9,801 nt of DNA from JAKEGN01 sp964465665 (lineage in GTDB: Bacteria; Pseudomonadota; Gammaproteobacteria; Steroidobacterales; Woeseiaceae): positions 1-9,801 of the forward strand of contig CAYXKM010000070.1 of NCBI GenBank assembly GCA_964465665.1, written 5' to 3'. Shown piece by piece: positions 6,388 to 9,801 of the stretch. The notes under the pieces are model-generated. The model was given only the letters and a program-made list of their open reading frames with translations. It ran no database searches and was not told the origin of the DNA. Positions within the stretch are counted from its first letter, which is position 1. Each line of letters starts with the position of its first letter. Position numbers and translations under genes: made by a program.

Positions 6388-6453
6388 GCTGAATTTCAAT
6401 ATTCAGCATCTTCGACAAAGCTGAACGTACTCGTTCAGCCTCTTTAATTCAGC
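6388..6453. repeat. Tandem GCTGAA/TTCAGC hairpins
   Basis: Two hairpins share the same outer sequence. One is GCTGAAT/ATTCAGC with a 6-base loop (6388-6407); the other is GCTGAACG/CGTTCAGC with a TACT loop (6420-6439). They start 32 bases apart, about three helical turns. A further TTCAGC occurs at 6448-6453, so the motif positions step by 14, 18, 14 and 14 bases. The second hairpin is followed by CTCTTTAATT, so a weak terminator is one explanation; binding sites for a DNA-binding protein are another. Confidence 0.6.
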
Positions 6454-6717
6454 TGGACTGATTCGTCCGGCATCGTCATAACGCACCCCCCTGGCGCATC
6501 ATCAACTTCACAGAATGCGGGTTTGCTGTTCGTTTCGTTATCGGCCAAATTGGCTAGCTGGTGGTCACCGTCCGATTCTCAACGAGAAAGCCGGTGAACC
6601 TGATTGAGGCTCACGCAAACGTGGCCCGGTGTCCCGCGACCGTTACCCGATTGAAAAATCGGCCACCGTAATCCTCGCGCATGCGGAGTGATCGTCGAAA
6701 CTCACCGACGAGAAGGT

Positions 6718-7299
6718 ATGCACCGCGAAAAACCTGAACCACCAGCTAGTGAAACTTTATCGTCAAAACAAGGACGGCGGCTACACGACGCAAACGGCCC
6801 GGTCCCGAATTCTGGACTTAAGTGCCAATCAACTACACGCACTGGGTTACGGGCACATGCAAGCCACATCGCTAAAGCCAAATCACGTGGAGACCATGGT
6901 CAAGCATTGATGCTAAGAAGTGATCAAGACCGGAATCTTGAAAACCGCTTATCGGCACTGCATTGGTGGGCACACATGGTGAACCGGCAAAGCATCATGG
7001 CGCGGGATAACACGGCCTATGGCATCGGATCGCGACCGTACGCCGCCAGGGAATCGAAGGCGCAAGTTCTGGACGAAGCCAGGACGTTGCCCAAGCGTGG
7101 CGCCTCGGCATGGCGGGGGGCGAGGGACCGGACAAGCGTGCCAGCGCTTCGTGTGCACGATCTTCGCCATAACTTCGGGCATGGGCTTCGAGCGGCGGGT
7201 GTGGGTTTCGAGGATCGTCAGGATTTACTCAGGCACATGTATGAGCGGATCACGCGTTTCTCACACAATCCGTCACACAAAATGGCAGCAGTCGGATAG
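6718..7299 (+). pseudogene. Decayed tyrosine recombinase (integrase), hybrid remnant
   Basis: This is the remnant of a phage- or island-type integrase. The N-terminal, SAM-like DNA-binding part is readable from about 6731 in frame 2 (LNHQLVKLYRQNKDGGY, then ANQLHALGYGHM and SLKPNHVETMVKH). It is broken by TGA 6908-6910 and TAA 6914-6916 and by a one-base loss in the A run at 6941-6944, after which the match resumes in frame 1 (NRLSALHWWA, RDNTAYGI). Soon after KAQVLDEAR the protein jumps straight to the C-terminal catalytic box RVHDLRHNFG with GLRAAGVGFEDRQDLL, so the middle of the catalytic domain, including the first catalytic Arg, is missing. The catalytic Tyr region reads ITRFSH rather than the usual ITTHYS. 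The ATG at 6718 follows GAGAAGG, but another base change at 6728-6732 is needed to reach the homologous frame. It cannot be active. Confidence 0.75.
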
Positions 7300-7333
7300 A
7301 CCACTTGCAAGCCGTTGACGTTAAAGGACTAGC

Positions 7334-7358
7334 TGGTCAGGGTGACAGGATTTGAACC
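7334..7358 (-). other. tRNA 3'-end fragment (probably tRNA-Pro), att-site remnant
   Basis: On the minus strand these 25 bases start GGTTCAAATCC (T-arm and loop) and end CACCCTG plus A plus CCA, the layout of a tRNA 3' end. A G72 opposite an expected C1, followed by A73, fits tRNA-Pro. The rest of the tRNA is absent: bases before the fragment do not pair with the T stem and no cloverleaf can be built. It lies 35 bp past the integrase remnant. Integrases of this kind commonly use tRNA 3' ends as attachment sites, so I infer an old att site. Confidence 0.6.
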
Positions 7359-7402
7359 GTACTGCAATTGTGGCGAGGTAGTCGACTGCTGCCATGCATC
7401 TA

Positions 7403-7425
7403 TCGGGAAGGCCTCTGCCTCCCGA
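7403..7425 (-). terminator. Hairpin just downstream of the M23 gene
   Basis: The inverted repeat TCGGG, bulged A, AGGC / GCCTCCCGA gives a 9-bp stem with a CTCT loop, two bases past the M23 stop codon. It sits where a terminator of the leftward operon would be expected, but no good T run follows on the minus strand, so it may rather protect the 3' end of the mRNA. Confidence 0.4.
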
Positions 7426-7427
7426 AA

Positions 7428-8243
7428 TCAACTTGCGGCTTCGAGCCGCGTCGCATCGCATTCCGGGAAAAACACGGCCGGACTGGGCGACAGCGCCAGC
7501 CAGAAGTCACGCTGGCTTTGATAAGCGACACCGGGAAAATCCTTGCCAAGGCCGAGCAGGTCGATGATCAACTGGAAATGCAGGTGCGGCGGCCAGTTGC
7601 CGTTCTCCGGCGGGCTGCCCACTTCCGCGATCTGCTCCCCGGCACGGAGCCGCTGTCCCTCACGCCGCCCGGAAAGGCTTTTCAGGCCCAGGTGACCGTA
7701 CAGGCTGAAGAACTCGCGACGCCCTGCCTGGTGGCGCAATACCAGCATCGGGCCGTAATCGAGTTCCTGCGTGTTGTTCGCAACGATGTGCACTTCTGCA
7801 TCGAGCGGTGTGTAGACCGCGGTGCCACCAGCGCAGAACAGGTCGATCCCCATGTGCACGGTGCGCCGCTCGCTGCCGGCCGCACTGGCAAAACTCTCGT
7901 TGTCGTACAGCCCGCGTTGCTCGGCATACCGTCCGAATGCGAACGCCGTTCCGGCGCGGCGCATCTCGTCGTCGATCAGGGTCGAAAGTCGCGCGACGCC
8001 GATCCCGGAGGGGCTGCCGTGCAACATCGGGCTTGCCGCCGACAGGTCCAGTACGATGGCTTTGCCATCGGTCGGGATGATCGTGGCCGGTTCGAAATCC
8101 TTCGCCGCAAGAAATTGCCGGACCTCGCCGAGGCCTTCCACAGGTTCCAGTCCCCGCTCGAGCCGCGCCATGCTGTGTGTCAACGGATTCGCCATGCTGC
8201 CCTTCGTCTTTTTCTTCTGCTGCGGCGTGACCGCGATGGTCAT
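7428..8243 (-). CDS. M23-type (LytM-fold) metallopeptidase domain protein, no signal peptide
   Basis: The C-terminal two thirds form a LytM/M23 domain. HMGID at 130-134 supplies zinc ligands H130 and D134; GHL holds H184; PHLHF holds H220 and H222. All residues of the M23 active site are therefore present. M23 enzymes usually cut peptidoglycan cross-bridges outside the membrane, but no signal peptide or helix is visible here. The stretch ENGNWPPHLHFQL through DFPGVAYQSQRDFW resembles the M23 segment found inside long phosphotransferase-M23-aminotransferase fusion proteins, which are cytoplasmic; here it stands alone in 271 residues. The gene begins 10 bp after the amidohydrolase stop. The ATG at 8243 lacks a clear ribosome site; the ATG at 8195 (residue 17) has AAGG before it and may be the true start. 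Substrate unknown. Confidence 0.82.
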   Translation of the reverse strand: MTIAVTPQQKKKTKGSMANPLTHSMARLERGLEPVEGLGEVRQFLAAKDFEPATIIPTDGKAIVLDLSAASPMLHGSPSGIGVARLSTLIDDEMRRAGTAFAFGRYAEQRGLYDNESFASAAGSERRTVHMGIDLFCAGGTAVYTPLDAEVHIVANNTQELDYGPMLVLRHQAGRREFFSLYGHLGLKSLSGRREGQRLRAGEQIAEVGSPPENGNWPPHLHFQLIIDLLGLGKDFPGVAYQSQRDFWLALSPSPAVFFPECDATRLEAAS

Positions 8244-8253
8244 TCAGAGATTG

Positions 8254-9801
8254 TCAGTCTGACGGTGTGAGCACCCGGCCGGCAAGTGCGATCCCGGCCC
8301 TTCCGTCCTCGCGAGCAACCTGGCCGTTCACGATCACTATGTCGAATCCCACCGCCAGGCTGATCGGAGCCAGGTAATCCGCGGTCGCGTGCACTTTCGC
8401 CGGGTCGAAGACCAGCAAGTCGGCGGCAAATCCGGCCTCGACGATGCCGCGGTCGGCTATGCCGAGGATCCCGGCCGGAAACGACGTCATTTTGCGAATC
8501 GCTTCCGTGAGCGGCAGCAGTTTCTTTTGCGTCACGTAGTCCTCGATGATTCGCGCAAACGTTCCATGGCCGCGAGGATGGAAACCGGAAGGGCTCCCGT
8601 CCGAACAAATACCGACTTGCGGATCCTGGAACAGTCGCTGTTGCAGCTCGTCGTCCATGACGAAGTAGGCACCGTCCGCTCCCTGAGGCCCGATCAGGTC
8701 GATCAGCACGTCCTCGAACGCCATCTCCTTTTCGAAAGCGACTTCGGACAGGCGCTTGGCGCGGTACGGGCCGGTACCGAGCAGCGTCGCCTCGGGGCCG
8801 TTGCGCTGCCGGATGCGCTTCCGCAGGTAATCCGCCAGTTCCTCGCGCCGTTCTGCGCGCGCAATGTCGAACTGTGCCTGGGTCTTGGCCCATACCGGAA
8901 ACACGATCTCGATGCCGGTATAGCTGGCGCTGTAGGGATACAGGTCGGCCGTAATTTCGATGCCGGATGCACGTGCCTCATCCAGCAGGCGCAGGATCTG
9001 TTCCGCACGGGCCGTGCCTTTGCCATACACGGATTTCAGGTGCGAAATGTGCACGCGGGCGTGCTCGCCCTGCTCCAGCAATTCGGCGATCGACGTTTCG
9101 AGCTGGTCGTCGTCCTCGTTCCGCAGGTGGCTCATGATGAGCCGCCGTCGCTGCCCGACGATCGCGGCGAGCGCGCGCAATTCCGCGGTGCCGGCATTCA
9201 GTCCCGGGTTGTATTCGAGACCGGTGCTCATGCCGAAGGTGTACTCGAGCGATGTGTCGAGCATTGTGAGCATTTTCTCCAGATCGCCGGGCTCCGGTTC
9301 CGCCGACATGCCGATGCCGGCCCGGTTCCGCAGGTTTCCGTGGCCGATGAACATGGCGAGGTTCGGCCCGATGCCATTCCAGTTGACCTGCCGGAGCCAG
9401 CCAGCGAGATCGTCAACGTCCGGACTCGAGCCGTCTTGTCCCAGCGTAATCGTCGTCACACCCATGGCGAGGAAATTCTCGAACTGCGGTGTCGCCAGTG
9501 GATCGCCATGCGCGTGCAGGTCGATGAATCCCGGCGTGACGGTGCGGTCGCCGGCATCGATCAGCCGCCCGACACGCGTTTGAAGGTCGGTGTCACTGAA
9601 CGCCGTTTCACCAACGAACACGATGCGCCCGCCGGCAATCGCGACGTCCGCCAGCCGCGGCGGATTGCCGCGCCCGTCGATGACATTCGCATTGCGTATC
9701 AGGATGTCGATCGCGCGGTGCTGTGGCAGGAAATTCTCTTCGGGCGCATTGCAGGACACCAGCAGGAAAAGCGCAATGCCCGATCGCAGCAATGAGCCCA
9801 T
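8254..9801 (-). CDS. Amidohydrolase, N-acyl-D-amino-acid deacylase family, lipoprotein
   Basis: This metal-dependent hydrolase of 515 residues resembles D-aminoacylases, which release D-amino acids from N-acyl forms. The N-terminus is a lipoprotein signal: MGSLLRSG, a hydrophobic core and the lipobox LVSC with Cys at 17, so the enzyme should be membrane-anchored and face the periplasm. The metal-binding residues of the TIM barrel are visible: GFIDLHAHGD (H96, H98), MSHLRNE (H225), HISHLKS (H251/H254) and CSDGSP (D401). The family's usual NCG metal-ligand Cys is replaced by Asp at 123 (GQDGSS). The C-terminus returns to the beta-sandwich with ADLLVFDPAKV and VIVNGQVA. The ATG is the last codon of the window; a start further upstream cannot be excluded, but the lipobox spacing supports this one. 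It is followed 10 bp later by the M23 gene, probably one operon for acyl-amino-acid or peptide turnover. Confidence 0.88.
   Translation of the reverse strand: MGSLLRSGIALFLLVSCNAPEENFLPQHRAIDILIRNANVIDGRGNPPRLADVAIAGGRIVFVGETAFSDTDLQTRVGRLIDAGDRTVTPGFIDLHAHGDPLATPQFENFLAMGVTTITLGQDGSSPDVDDLAGWLRQVNWNGIGPNLAMFIGHGNLRNRAGIGMSAEPEPGDLEKMLTMLDTSLEYTFGMSTGLEYNPGLNAGTAELRALAAIVGQRRRLIMSHLRNEDDDQLETSIAELLEQGEHARVHISHLKSVYGKGTARAEQILRLLDEARASGIEITADLYPYSASYTGIEIVFPVWAKTQAQFDIARAERREELADYLRKRIRQRNGPEATLLGTGPYRAKRLSEVAFEKEMAFEDVLIDLIGPQGADGAYFVMDDELQQRLFQDPQVGICSDGSPSGFHPRGHGTFARIIEDYVTQKKLLPLTEAIRKMTSFPAGILGIADRGIVEAGFAADLLVFDPAKVHATADYLAPISLAVGFDIVIVNGQVAREDGRAGIALAGRVLTPSD

Larger units (their letters stand above)
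5861..6717. other. Gene-free stretch rich in inverted repeats
   Basis: No reading frame here combines a start, a ribosome site and recognisable protein features. Long open frames on both strands overlap each other and look like chance openings in GC-rich DNA. What it does hold is a series of inverted repeats, at 6077-6113, 6145-6164, 6289-6299, 6312-6328, 6388-6407, 6420-6439, 6544-6554 and 6647-6662 (the last with a GAAA loop). It probably represents decayed mobile-element DNA or undescribed structured elements. Confidence 0.5.

Noticed and set aside
3454..7370. CAATTGCAGTA at 3457-3467 also found, inverted, at 7370-7360, at the two sides of the mobile region
   Set aside because: The match is only 11 bases, inverted rather than direct, and one copy is part of a palindrome, so it does not behave like attL/attR.
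7334..7410. Complete tRNA gene on the minus strand
   Set aside because: Only the 25-base 3' end matches. The upstream bases give no T stem, anticodon arm, D arm or acceptor partner.

Overview
The window reads as chromosomal DNA of a Gram-negative, proteobacterial organism, most likely a gammaproteobacterium. The evidence is the gene set (NhaC-type antiporter, sodium:solute symporter, GST, lipoprotein amidohydrolase), the GC-rich codon use of those genes, a Sec signal peptide and a lipobox, and a decayed integrase of a type familiar from proteobacteria. The genus cannot be named from sequence alone.

Layout. (1) 1-3400 is ordinary housekeeping and transport DNA. A Na+/H+ antiporter of the NhaC family, cut by the left edge, runs rightward and meets, stop codon against stop codon, a leftward pair made of a sodium:solute symporter and a glutathione S-transferase. 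(2) 3546-4519 is an IS3-family insertion sequence. Its DDE transposase frame and its -1 frameshift signal are intact, but most of OrfA is missing. (3) 4520-5860 is a more AT-rich cassette of two unrecognised, translationally coupled genes for small exported proteins. A promoter-like sequence ahead of them has a run of nine C in its spacer. (4) 5861-6717 holds no convincing gene but several clear inverted repeats. (5) 6718-7358 holds a wrecked tyrosine recombinase made of two unlike parts and, just beyond it, 25 bp matching the 3' end of a tRNA gene, probably tRNA-Pro. This is the footprint of an old integrative element. (6) 7428-9801 returns to GC-rich chromosomal-type DNA: a leftward pair encoding a lipoprotein amidohydrolase of the N-acyl-D-amino-acid deacylase family and an M23-type metallopeptidase domain protein without a signal peptide.

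How it fits together. The two flanks look like native genes: ion and solute transport on the left, acyl-amino-acid or peptide turnover on the right. The middle, about 3.8 kb, is a decayed mobile region with a transposase, a dead integrase and an att-like tRNA fragment. Its only apparently live cargo is the two-gene exported-protein cassette. That cassette is the part most likely to be undescribed; no function can be assigned from sequence. No complete defence system, CRISPR array, rRNA or intact tRNA was seen.
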